Assembly (NCBI GenBank): GCA_933228675.1
Contig: OW121741.1
Coordinates: 133,224,806 to 133,288,805 of the forward strand
From: Stomorhina lunata
Lineage: Eukaryota > Arthropoda > Insecta > Diptera > Rhiniidae
Direction: 5' to 3'
DNA length: 64,000 bases
The notes beneath the pieces were generated by a model. It ran no database searches, had not been told where the DNA came from, and saw only the letters and a program-made list of their open reading frames with translations. This document shows positions 34,255 to 45,720 of this stretch, one piece after another (position 1 is the first letter of the stretch; every line of letters begins with the position of its first letter). Made by a program: the position numbers and the translations under genes.

Positions 34255-35170
34255 ATGAATTTAAGAGCCAACATTTTTTATATAGAAAAAAATTTTCAGC
34301 CAAAAATTTTTTATATAGAAAAAAATTTTGATCCAAAAATTTTTATATAGAAACAATTTTGAGCCAAGATTTTTGTACAGAAAAACTTTGGAGTTAAAAT
34401 TTTTTGTATAAAAGACTTTTTTTTTTATACGAAAAAAAAACATTTCAAGCTTAATTTTTTTGTATAGAAAAAATTTCGAGACAAAATTTTTTATACAGAA
34501 AAAAATGTGAGCCAGAAAATTTCATTACTTTCATAACTTTTTTTTTATAGAAAAAATTTTTTATATAGAAAAAATTTCGAGCCAAAATTTTTTATATAGA
34601 AAAAAATTTCGATAAAAATTTTTTATATAGAAAAAAATTTCGATAAAAATTTTTTATATAGAAAAAATTTCGAGGCAAAATTTTTTATATAGAAAAAATT
34701 TCGATCAAAATTTTTTATACAGAAAAAATTTCCAGCCCAAATTTATTACATAGAAAAAATTTTGAGCCAAATTTCTTTTTTTAGAAAATATTTCGAGCCA
34801 AAATTATTTATATAGAAAAAATTTTGAGTCCAAATTTTTTATATAAAAAAAAATTTCGAGTCAAAATTTTTTATATAAAAAAAATTTTTATATAGAAAAA
34901 CTTTTGAGCCGAAATTTTTTGTGTAGAAAAACTTTGGAGCCAAATTTTTTGTATAGAAATACTTTGAAATTAAATTCTTTTGTATAAAAAAATTTTTTTT
35001 ATATAAAAAAAAATTTAAAACAAAATTGTTTATATAGAAAAAATTTCAAGCCAAAATTTTTTATATAGAAAAAAATTTGAGCCAAAAAATTTTGTATAGA
35101 AAAAATTAAGAAACAATTTTTTTTGGTCAAAATTTTTTATATAGAAACATTTTGATTATAGAATCTATAA
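34255..35170 (+). repeat. Satellite S1, degenerate 30-bp array in the intron between spectrin exons
   Basis: Diverged tandem copies of a roughly 30-bp unit with the core ATATAGAAAAAATTTCGAG, filling most of the 1,071-bp intron 34164-35234. Same family and orientation as 37.1-39.8 kb. Unit lengths vary through A/T run changes. Confidence 0.85.
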
Positions 35171-35234
35171 TTTATGACAATAAGACTTATTTTGTTTCCT
35201 TCAATCCTGGGGTGTTAATTTAACCAAATCTCAC

Positions 35235-36204
35235 CCTTTCCAATAAAACAGCTTCCACCGAAATCTTGGCCTCTTCAGCTTCTTGCAATTTATCCTTGAG
35301 ATCTCCGACAGTTGTCACTTGACCGATGTGTTCCAATTCCTTGTCCATTTCACTTAAATTCTTAACTATGGGTTTAATACTCTTCACAGCCACTACATAA
35401 TCGTTCAGTTTACTTCTGGCCTCGGGCAATGTTCTCAGATCAATATTTTGTTCGAGGAACACACGTTTCTCGGCCACCCAGGACATAACAATTTGATATA
35501 GATTCATAAATCTGGACCAGGCATCTAAACTATCACCGACTTGTTGTTTCTTCTCATCCAACCACGATCTCACCTGACCCAATTGCTGGGCCAACTGATC
35601 GATGGTGGTTTGTACTAAGCCCTTTTCCTCGCTATTGCGACAATTGTCAATGATCAGCTGTCCGTTGGTCTTGACCATGGTAAAACGTTCATAAATGCCG
35701 GTTATCTCTTGGTTAATACGATGCAGGAGTTCTTTCATTTGGGTTGGGGCCAAGGTGCGATCTTGTACTTCCATTTCGGCTTGCATTAGCCATCTCTGGA
35801 TCTCATCGACACCCGCCACATAGTCTGTGCGTACGGTTTTGGCACGTTTAAACTCTTTGTTTTTCGCTTCCATATTGCCTTGTACTCTTTCCGAGAGTAG
35901 TTCTAAAGCGGTAAATTCTTGATCAATATCACTGGGTACTAGATTCTGTTTCTTAAGGTATAATTCCTTGGTTTGGGCAATCAACTTTTGCGATTCCTTG
36001 ACTGTGTTTTGGACTTGTTTTTCCAATTGCTCAAGTTTTGTTTCGGTCTTTGCGAGATTTTCATCAAATGCATGTACGCTATGGATTTCCTCCAAAAGGC
36101 TGTTGAATTTATCTTGCAGCGAAGAGATTTTATGGAAAATGGCCTCAATTTCTTCTAAATCACGACCAACCTGACTATCCTTATCTTTCAGAGAGTCGTT
36201 TAAT
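35235..36204 (-). CDS. Msp300: Msp300 internal exon, about three spectrin repeats
   Basis: A 970-nt exon: one base completing a split codon, then 323 codons. The acceptor is a pyrimidine-rich tract ending AACAG at 36205-36206; the donor is AGG|GTGAGA at 35235, phase 0. The product is almost entirely helical, with Trp at residues 138 (EIQRWLMQAE), 214 (VRSWLDEKK), 229 (DAWSRF) and 242 (MSWVAEKR). The first, second and fourth fit helix-A Trp of spectrin-like repeats; residues 15-110 are coiled-coil-like without Trp. No ATG start is appropriate because the exon begins mid-codon; the open frame upstream of 36204 is intron. The spectrin/nesprin family is clear from the pattern; the specific Msp300 assignment rests on remembered similarity to the Drosophila protein and on the giant downstream exon. 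Confidence 0.93.
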
Positions 36205-37084
36205 CTGTTCCAAAAAAGAATGAAAAGAAAAGGAAATAAAGAAAATTTTTGGTTTATTAATAAAAAATATTGAAATAATTCTTTAATAAAGAAAACCACG
36301 CGGTCAAAATTCTGTTTCAATGCTAAAAACGATGACTGTTTAATGGGTTGTGCTGTTTTTTTTTTTCTTTTTTTAATTATTCAAAATTTGTTTGTTTTAT
36401 TTTAATTTGAGGCCTTAGCAATCTGCTTTTCTTCTATATTCATAACACAATTCGTTTATAATAAAAGTTTGAAAATTTTGAATTTTCACGAAAAACGTTT
36501 TTTTTTTGTTTTGTTTTCAATATCCACTAAATGATAATGGACGGACGCTTAAATTTGCTTGGGTTTTATCACTGATCTAGTAAAATATTGTTAACAAAAT
36601 CTTCTTTCTCCGTGGCCAAAGTAATTGCGGCTGTTTAGCTAAAGGCTTGTGCTCAAAGTGAACAACGCAATATTGCTCACACAAGATCATAGGGCTTTCC
36701 TCTTTTTTCTTCTTCTTGTTCTTTACTCAATAGAAAAGCTTCACTGATCTTGAACATTAAAAGTTCGAAAAATATTCAAATTTCGAAATACAAAAAATTA
36801 ATAGAAAACCATTTATTCTAGAGATTAACAGCATCAGAGAATTTTGAAATATGTTGAGATATTTTAGTTAAAAGTCTTCTTATGCTCATTTGTTGTACGA
36901 TAAAGAGGAATACCCCGTTTTTGAAAAAAAAAAAATTGAAAATTAAAACAATAAAACAAAAATTAACATTTAGAGGTTGGACACGAAGAAAAATTTTAAA
37001 TTTTTCAAAATAAACCACTAAGAAAGTCCTGCAGATGGTCAGGTCCATCCGTAAGTTATCCTTTAACATTGTTTTGTCAAAAAC
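36205..37084. other. Start of the long intron, non-satellite
   Basis: AT-rich, with one more GC-balanced stretch near 36600-36720 (TTGCGGCTGTTTAGC and neighbours). The open frame at 36818-37069 (minus) has no splice signals that fit the split-codon phase required by the exon at 36204. No exon supported. Confidence 0.5.
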
Positions 37085-39775
37085 AAATAAGAAACATTTT
37101 TTATATAGAAAAAATTTCGAGGCAAAATTTTTTTTATCGAAAAAATTTCGATCTACAATTTTTCCTATACAATTTTTTTATAAAAAATTTTCACTCGAAA
37201 TTTTTTCTATATAATTTTTTTTTCCTTTTTCTATACAAACAATATTCAATCAATTTTTTTCTATAAAAAAATTCTGACAAAAATTTTTTCTATATAGAAA
37301 ATTTTGACTAAAATTTTTTCTATATAAAAATTTTTTACTCTAATTTTTGCTATATAAAATATTTTTGCCAACAATTTTTATATAGAAACATCCAAAATAT
37401 TTTTGTATAGAAAAAATTTTGAGCCAAAATTTTTATATAGAAAAATTTGAACAAAATTTTTTTTATGGAAAAAATTTCGAGCAAAATTCTTTATATAGAA
37501 AAAATTTCGAGCAAAACTTTTTTATATAAAAAAAAATTAGTGATCAAATTTTTTATATAGAAAAATTTGAACCAAATTTTTTTTTTTATGAAAAAATATA
37601 GCCAAAATTTTTTTATTGAAAAAATTTCTAGCTAAAATTTTTTTACAGAAAAAATTTTGGGCCAAAATTTTTTATATAGAAAAAATTTCGAGACAAATTT
37701 TTTATATAGAAAAAATTTCGAGACAAATTTTTTATATAGAAAAAATTTCGAGACAAATTTTTTATATAGAAAAAATTTCGAGACAAATTTTTTATATAGA
37801 AAAAATTTCGAGACAAATTTTTTATATAGAAAAAATTTCGAGACAAATTTTTTATATAGAAAAAATTTCGAGACAAATTTTTTATATAGAAAAAATTTCG
37901 AGACAAATTTTTTATATAGAAAAAATTTCGAGACAAATTTTTTATATAGAAAAAATTTCGAGACAAATTTTTTATATAGAAAAAATTTCGAGGCAAATTT
38001 TTTATATAGAAAAAATTTCGAGACAAATTTTTTATATAGAAAAAATTTCGAGACAAATTTTTTATATAGAAAAAATTTCGAGACAAATTTTTTATATAGA
38101 AAAAATTTCGAGACAAATTTTTTATATAGAAAAAATTTCGAGACAAATTTTTTATATAGAAAAAATTTCGAGACAAATTTTTTATATAGAAAAAAATTCG
38201 AGTCAAAATTTTTTATATAGAAGAAAATTCGGGAAAAATTTTTTATATAGAAAAAAATTCGAGATAAATTTCTTATATAAAAAAAATTGAGAGACAAATT
38301 TTTTATATAGAAAAAATTTCGTTACAAAATTTTTTATATAGAAAAAATTTCGACACTAATTTTTAATAAAGAAACAATTTCGAGACAAATTTTTTATAAA
38401 GAATAAATTTCGAGACAAATTTTTTACAAAGAAAAAATTTTGAGACAAATTTTTTATACAGAAAAAATTTTGGACCAACATTTTTTTATATAAAAAATAT
38501 TTCGAGCCAAAATTTTTTATAAAGAAAAAATTTCGAGCGAAAATTTGTTAAATATAAAAAAAAAAAATTCGAGCCAAATTTTTTATAAAGAAAAAGTTTC
38601 TAAACAAATTTTTTATTAAGAAATAATTTCGAAACAAATTTTTTATTAAGAAACAATTTCGAAACAAATTTTTTATAAAAAAAAATTTCGAGACAAATTT
38701 TTTATATAGAAAAAATTTTGAGACAAATTTCTCATATAGAAAAAATTTCAAATCTTTCACAAAGAAAAAATTTTGAGACAAATTTTTTATACAGAAAAAA
38801 TTTTGAGGCAAATTTTTTATACAAAAAAAAATTTTTTTATATAGAAAAAATTTGTGCTGAAATTTTTAATAGAAACAATTTCTAGACAAATTTTTTATGT
38901 AGAAAAATTTTCGAGACAAATTTTTTATATAGAAAAAGTTTCGAGACAAATTTTATATATAGAAAAAGTTTCGAGACAAATTTTTTATATAGAAAAAATT
39001 TCGAGACTAATTTTTTATATAGAAAAAATTTCGAGACTAATTTTGTATATAGAAAAAATTTCGAAACTAATTTTGTATATAGAAAAAATTTCGAGACAAA
39101 TTTTTTATATAGAAAAAGTTTCGAGACAAATTTTTTATATAGAAAAAATTTCGAGACAAATTTTTTATATAGAAAAAATTTCAAGACAAATTTTGTATAT
39201 AGAAAAAATTTCAAGACAAATTTTTTATATAGAAAAAAATTCGAGCCAAAATTTCTACATAAAAGAAATTCGGACCAAAATTTTTTATATAGAAAAAATT
39301 TCGAGATAAATTTTTTATATAAAAAAAAATTTGAGTTGAAATTTTATATAAAAAAATTTGAGTTGAAATTTTTTATAGACAAAATTTTGAAACAAATTTT
39401 TTATAAAGAAAAAATTTAGGGTCAAAATTTTTTATACAGAAAAAATTTCTAGACAAATTTTTTAGAAAAGATGTCGAGATAAATTTTTTTTAAAGAAAAA
39501 ATTTTGAGCAAAATTTTTCATATAGAAAAAATTTGGACCCAATATTTCGAAAAATTTTTATATAGAAAAAATTTCGATTTAAAATTTTTTATATAGAAAT
39601 TTTTTCTATATAAAAATTTTTGCTCGAAATTTTTTTTTATATAAAAAATTTTGCTCAAAATTATTACTTAATAAAAAATTTTGCTTGAAATTATTTCTTA
39701 ATAAAAAATTTTGCTCGAAATTTTTTTTATATAAAAAATTTTGGATCTAGACAAAATTTTTTTTGTTTTAAACCA
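37085..39775 (+). repeat. Satellite S1, 30-bp array with a near-perfect core
   Basis: Tandem 30-bp unit with core ATATAGAAAAAATTTCGAG. From 37681 to 38190 there are 17 consecutive 30-bp units that differ from each other by one base (AGG for AGA near 37991). The flanks are progressively diverged, with a second fairly regular block at 38880-39240. Because 30 is divisible by 3, several frames on both strands remain open; these are not genes. Confidence 0.95.
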
Positions 39776-41300
39776 AAATTTTTTCTATAGAACACTTTTT
39801 TCTTGTGCTCCCTTTAGGTTTAAAATGATTTTTCATTTTTATTTCACTTTAAAGAAAATTTCTTAAATTTGTTTAAATTTTTGAAAATTTCTTTAAAAAT
39901 GTCCTCATTTGCGCCGCCATTATTATTATTATACGATTTTCTTCTCGCTTTTCCTCATTTTCATGTGTGTTTTTGTTTTGTTTATATTTTTAGCATTTAA
40001 TATGCGTTTTGTCGGTTATTTATAATTTCTTATCGTATATTTCAATTTGTTCAAGAAAATACATTTAACAAATTTTCAATTTTAAGAACGAACGTACAGT
40101 TTTTATCTTGAAATTTTTAACAAATGACGTCATTTTTTCGTATTCGTCTTTTATGCGATTTAATTAACAAAAATTCAAAATGTGTTTTTTTTTCTTCGTT
40201 ATTAGACTGTTACTATGGTTTTGAAAAGCCAAAAAAAAAAAAACGAAATATATTTAAATAAAATATTATCATGCATAAATTAATTCCTCAATTGTTTGTA
40301 CGATTTGTTCATCATATAAAATTTGTATGAATTTTGAATGAATCAGTTATCGCTAAAGTGGAGGGGGACTACGTCATTTTTTTAGATTGCAAAAATAAAC
40401 GTTTTTTGTTTTTCTCAAAGAAAGTGAAAAGACACACCTTTTAAGGGGAAAAACGTTATGTTTGACAATACCAGACATCAGCTAAAGACAAAATATGACT
40501 AGAATTTTGAAAACTCAAAATAACAACAATTTTGAGAAAAACATAAATATACAAAAATTTTCATAATTGCAACAAATCAATAAAATTGTTAATTGAAACT
40601 AACAAAGAAATCAATTAAATTGTTAATTAAAATTTTTTAATCACGATTTTTAAAAACTGTCTACAAATTTCAAATTTTATATATCTTGTGAACATAGCCC
40701 GTCAATGTCAAATTTGTTTTTGAAAAAGTTCGCTCGCTTAATGTAAAAATTCAATGCGAAAAGTATATAATTCGTCTTTAGTTTATTAAATTACCTAGAG
40801 ACCTCCCAAGTGGAAACAATTAACGTTGTAATTCAAGCAATAACACATGTGTTCAAAATAAACAAACTTGAGGAAAATAATTAAAAAAAAAATGGGAAAC
40901 TAATTATTTATGTTTTTCAATTATATATAAAAAATTATTCAAATCTTTTTCTTATTATAAGAAATATATCAAAAATTAAATTTTTTGTTTAAAAAATTTT
41001 GACAATGATTTGCGAAATATAGGGGTTTGTTTTTAACAATATTGATGATGATAATTTAATATTTTTTATTTAAATAAATCATCATCTTTTGTTTATATTT
41101 TTTTGAGTTATTAACTCATCATACAAATAAAATGCTGACATCATTTTAAAGACAACTCAATTAAAGACATTATGGATTTGGTGAATACAATTAAACACTT
41201 TTCGAATTGAATTTCTACATGAAACTTATAAACATTGAAAATTTGTGTTTTCCCTGTGGATTCAAAAACTTTTAAAAGCTAATAAAAATTTTGTTTGAAT
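39776..41300. other. Non-satellite island between opposed S1 arrays
   Basis: About 1.5 kb of AT-rich DNA with no tandem repeat, forming the spacer between the forward and reversed S1 arrays. Includes GAGGGGGACTACGTCA near 40361-40376, a GC-richer patch with partial similarity to the one near 49847. No coding sense. Confidence 0.5.
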
Positions 41301-42005
41301 TTTTTTTAAATAAAAAATTTTGTTCGAAATTTTTTCTATATAAAAAATTAAATATAGAAATTTTTTCTATTAAAAAATTTAATATCGAAATTTTTTCTAT
41401 ATAAAAAATTTGTCCCGAAATTTTTTCTATATAAAAAATGTGTCCCGAAATTTTTTCTATATAAAAAATTTGTCCCGAAATTTTCTCTATATAAAAAATT
41501 TGTCCCGAAATTTTTTCTATATAAAAAATATGTTCCGAAATTTTTTCTATATATAAAATTTGTCCCGAAATTTTTTCTATATAAAAAATTTAGATCGAAA
41601 TTTTTTCTATATAAAAAATATGTCCCGAAATTTTTTCTATATAAAAAATTTGTCCCGAAATTTTTTCTATATAAAAAATTTAGATCGAAATTTTTTCTAT
41701 ATAAAAAATTTAGATCGAAATTTTTTCTATATAAAAAATTTAGATCGAAATTTTTTCTATATAAAAAATTTGTCTCGAAATTTTTTCTATATAAAAAATT
41801 TAGATCGAAATTTTTTCTATATAAAAAATTTAGATCGAAATTTTTTCTATATAAAAAATTTAGATCGAAATTTTTTCTATACAAAAAAATATTTAGATCG
41901 AAATTTTTTCTATCTAAAAAATTTAGATCAAAATTTTCTCTATATAAAAAATTTAGATCGATATTTTTTCTATATAAAAAATTTAGATCGAAATTTTTTC
42001 TATAT

Positions 42006-42059
42006 AAAAAATTTAGATCGAAATTTTTTCTATAGAAAAAATTTCGATCTAAATTTTTT
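42006..42059. repeat. 54-bp perfect palindrome at an inverted satellite unit
   Basis: A forward and a reversed S1 unit meet head to head around CTATAG, centred between 42032 and 42033. I checked pairing outward from the centre: it is perfect to 42006/42059 and breaks at 42005/42060. Confidence 0.9.
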
Positions 42060-42340
42060 TTATATAGAAAAAATTTCGATCTAAATTTTTTCTATACAAA
42101 AAAAAATTTAGATCGAAATTTTTTCTATATAAAAAATTTAGATCGAAATTTTTTCTATATAAAAAATTTTGATCGAAATTTTTTCTATATAAAAAATTTT
42201 AATCGAAATTTTTTCTATATAAAAAATTTAGATCGAAATTTTTTCTATATAAAAAATTTAGATCAAAATTTTCTCTATATAAAAAATTTAGATCGAAATT
42301 TTTTCTATATAAAAAATTTAGATCGAAATTTTTTCTATAT

Positions 42341-42394
42341 AAAAAATTTAGATCGAAATTTTTTCTATAGAAAAAATTTCGATCTAAATTTTTT
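42341..42394. repeat. Second copy of the 54-bp perfect palindrome
   Basis: Same head-to-head arrangement, centred between 42367 and 42368, 335 bp from the first. The matching spacing suggests the inversion happened once and the block was then duplicated. Confidence 0.88.
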
Positions 42395-44619
42395 TTATTT
42401 TTTTTTTATATAGAAAAAATTTAGATCTAAATTTTTTCTATACAAAAAAAAATTTAGATCGAAATTTTTTCTATATAAAAAATTTAGATCGAAATTTTTT
42501 CTATATAAAAAATTTGTCTCGAAATTTTTTCTATATAAAAAATTTGTCTCGAAATTTTTTCTATATAAAAAATTTGTCTCGAAATTTTTTCTATATAAAA
42601 AATTTGTCTCGAAATTTTTTCTATATAAAAAATTTGTCTCGAAATTTTTTCTATATAAAAAATTTGTCTCGAAATTTTTTCTATATAAAAAATTTGTCTA
42701 GAAATTTTTTCTATATAAAAAATTTGTCTCGAAATTTTTTCTATATAAAAAATTTGTCTCGAAATATTTTCTATATAAAAAATTTGTCTCGAAATTTTTT
42801 CTATATAAAAAAATTTGTCTCAAATTTTTTCTATATAAAAAATTTCTCTCGAAATTTTATCTATATAAAAAATTTGTCTCGAAATTTTTTCTATATAAAA
42901 ATTTTATCTCGAAATTTTTTCTATAAAAAAAATTTGTCTCGAATTTTTTTTCTATATAAAAAAATTGTCTCGAAATTTTTTCTCTATAAACAATTTGTAT
43001 CGAAATTTTTTCTATATAAGAAATTTAATATCAAAATTTTTCTATATAAAAAATTTAGTATCGAAATATTTTCTATACAAAAAATTTGTCTCGAAATTTT
43101 TTCTATATAAAAAATTTGTCTCAAAATTTTTTCTATATAAAAAATTTGTCTCGAAATTTTTTCTATATAAAAAATTTGTCTCGAAATATTTTCTATATAA
43201 GAAATTTGTCTCGAAATTTTTTCTATATAAAAATTTTATCTCGAAATTTTTTCTATAAAAAAAATTTGTCTCGAATTTTTTTTCTATATAAAAAAATTGT
43301 CTCGAAATTTTTTCTCTATAAACAATTTGTATCGAAATTTTTTCTATATAAGAAATTTAATATCAAAATTTTTCTATATAAAAAATTTAGTATCGAAATA
43401 TTTTCTATACAAAAAATTTGTCTCGAAATTTTTTCTATATAAAAAATTTGTCTCAAAATTTTTTCTATATAAAAAATTTGTCTCGAAATTTTTTCTATAT
43501 AAAAAATTTGTCTCGAAATTTTTTCTATATAAGAAATTTGTCTCGAAATTTTTTCTATATAAGAAATTTGTCTCGAAATTTTTCCTATATAAAAAATTTG
43601 TCTCGAAATTTTTTCTATATAAAAAATTTGTTTCGAAATTTTTTCTATATAAAAAATTTGTCTGGAAATTTTTTCTATATAAAAAATTTGTCCGGAAATT
43701 TTTTTCATATAAAAAATTTGTCACGAAATTTTTTCTATATAAAAAATTTGTCTCGAAATTTTTTCTATATAAAAAGTTTTGCTTGAAATTTTTTCTATAT
43801 AAAAAGTTTTGCTTGAAATTTTTTCTACATAAAAAATTTTGGCCCAAAATTATTTCTATATAAAAAAATTTTTTCTGGAAATTTTTCTATAAAAAATTTA
43901 GCTGGAAATTTTTTCTGCTGAATTTTTTTTTGCTCGAAGTTTTTCGATATAAAAAAATTTGGTTTGAAATTATTTTTTATATAAAAAGTTTTGGTTCGAA
44001 ATTTTTCTTTTTTACAGAAAATATTTAGCTCGAAATTTTTTTATATAAAAAACTTTAGCTCGAAATTTTTTCTATATGAAAAATTTTGGATCTAAGTTTT
44101 TTCAATATAAAAAATTTTGCTCGAAATTTTTTTTTATAAAAAATTTTGACCGAAATTTTTTTCTATAAAAAAATTTTCTATATATTTTTCTATAGAAAAA
44201 TTCTGTCTCAAAATTTTTTCTCTATTTGTCTCGACAGTTTTTCTATATAAAAAATTCTGTCTCAAAATTTTTTCTTTATAAAAAATTTTGCTTGGAATTT
44301 TGGAATTTTTTCTTTATAAAAACTTTTGCTCGAAATTTTTTCTATAGAAAAAATTTTGCTCAAAAAATTTTTGATATAAAAAATTTGTCCTGAAATTTTT
44401 TCTATTTAAAAAATTTTGCCCGTAATTTTATCTATGAAAAAAAAAATTTGCTCGAAAAATTTTCGATACAAAAAATTTGCCATAAATTTTTTTTACATAA
44501 AAAATTTTGTTAGAAATTTAAAATTTTTAAAAAACTTTTGCTCGAAATTGTACACAAATTTTTTTTTATAAAAAATGTTGGGACTAAAAAAATTTCTTTC
44601 AATAAAATTTTGCCTTAAA

Positions 44620-45720
44620 ATTTTTTCCTTTTAAATTCTTTTAATGAACATTTTTAGACATTTAGATTAATATAATGAACGACATTAATTAATAAATTTC
44701 TGTTAACCTTTAAAATATTTTCAAGTCTAAGGTTTAGGCCATTGAACAAGGAAAACATTTGTTTTAAAATAATAACAAATTTTTCCTTTAGTTTATTTCG
44801 ATACCATGAAATTTTTGTAAATAGAAAAATTCGCAAAAGTCTAGTTTTTTTTAAAGCAAATAAATTCCTAAGGTCTATTTCTGCTTAAGAAGTTAAGAAT
44901 AACTAGACAAATGAATGAGTGAGTGAGTACATATGTTTCGAAGGTACTATTAAAAGTACAATAACCTTCAAATACTAAATGTAAATGGACGCGGATGGAT
45001 GGACTTATTGGATGGATGGACGGACGGATGTGCAAGTATACAGACGGACGGAGCTGACAGACAGACAGACGTTAGATTTCTGGTCTCAAATGTTTAGTTG
45101 TCGTCGTTAATTCTGTTTTTTTTTTTCAAAAATTTGTGAAATACATTTCAAATGACAGCGACCTTTACAACATGAAAAGTGAAAAGTGAAAATATATAAC
45201 AAAAATAACAATAAAAACAAAAAACATAAAATAACATTTTAACAACAAATTTAAATCTTTTAGAAGAAAAAGTGTCAAAACTACAAAAAAAAACCGTCTT
45301 TTCTCGTGTGTGTTTTGAAAGATTAACCATAAAATTATTCTTTTATTTATGTGTTGAAAATTTTGTTGGAAATCTGCCAATTAGCCAGAAAAGAAAAAGA
45401 GTTTTTTGTATTTTAGAAGAAAAATATACAAAAACTATTATCATTATTTAGAACAAAAATAAGGCGTAAATATTTTTTTTTGCTTAACACGAAAAAGTGA
45501 ATTATTTCAGTTTTTATAAATTCCTTTAAAGATTAATGAATTTTTGTTTTTTAGAATATTTTCTGTTTGAAAAAAAAAAATTGAAGACATAAATCTTTAA
45601 TAATTTCCAAAATTTTAGGTTGAAACATTTTTGTTTGAAAAATTTATTTGGGACAAGAACATTTTTAAATTCCATTTGATAGAAATTCAAAATAAAAATT
45701 GGCACAAAGCTTTTTGTTTA
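44620..45720. other. Non-satellite island with a GGAY tetranucleotide tract
   Basis: AT-rich DNA with no coding sense. Near 44985-45070 it contains a simple-repeat tract of GGAT/GGAC and GACA words on the plus strand (GGATGGATGGACGGACGG, then CAGACAGACAGACG). Confidence 0.65.

Larger units (their letters stand above)
41300..44620 (-). repeat. Satellite S1 in reverse orientation, 30-bp array
   Basis: The unit core on the plus strand is CTCGAAATTTTTTCTATAT, the exact reverse complement of the S1 core at 37-39 kb. Subfamilies by the variable triplet region: TTTGTCCC at 41400-41660, TTTAGATCG at 41580-42500, TTTGTCTC at 42510-43780, then degraded units to about 44620. A block of about 332 bp is duplicated in tandem (landmark ATTTTATCTCG at 42901 and 43233). 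Two 54-bp perfect palindromes lie inside (42006-42059, 42341-42394). Confidence 0.95.

Noticed and set aside
35968..36174. Plus-strand open frames over the spectrin exon
   Set aside because: Antisense shadows of the minus-strand exon with clear spectrin-repeat coding.
36205..36320. N-terminal extension of the spectrin open frame to an ATG at 36320
   Set aside because: The stretch is Phe/Ile/Leu-rich intron sequence, and a good acceptor (pyrimidine tract, AACAG) sits at 36205. The exon starts mid-codon, so this ATG is not a start.
36818..37069. Minus-strand 83-codon frame beginning MLKDNLRMDLTICRTF as a possible upstream exon
   Set aside because: No GT donor in the phase needed to join the exon at 36204, and the frame soon runs into low-complexity Phe/Lys sequence.
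37616..38297. Open frames of 187-224 codons on both strands with a perfect 10-residue repeat
   Set aside because: The satellite unit is 30 bp, so any frame lacking a stop in one unit is open throughout. Several frames on both strands are open at once and none has gene context.
41348..43863. Open frames of 97-198 codons in the reversed satellite array (FYIKNLSRN-type and YRKNFETN-type repeats)
   Set aside because: Same artefact as above, in the reverse-oriented 30-bp array.
44985..45070. GGAY/GACA tract as a regulatory or telomere-like repeat
   Set aside because: It looks like an ordinary decayed tetranucleotide microsatellite.
45148..45380. Overlapping minus-strand frames rich in Phe/Cys/Tyr as a membrane protein
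   Set aside because: Two overlapping frames over a poly-A/T stretch; the composition is explained by TTT/TTC runs.
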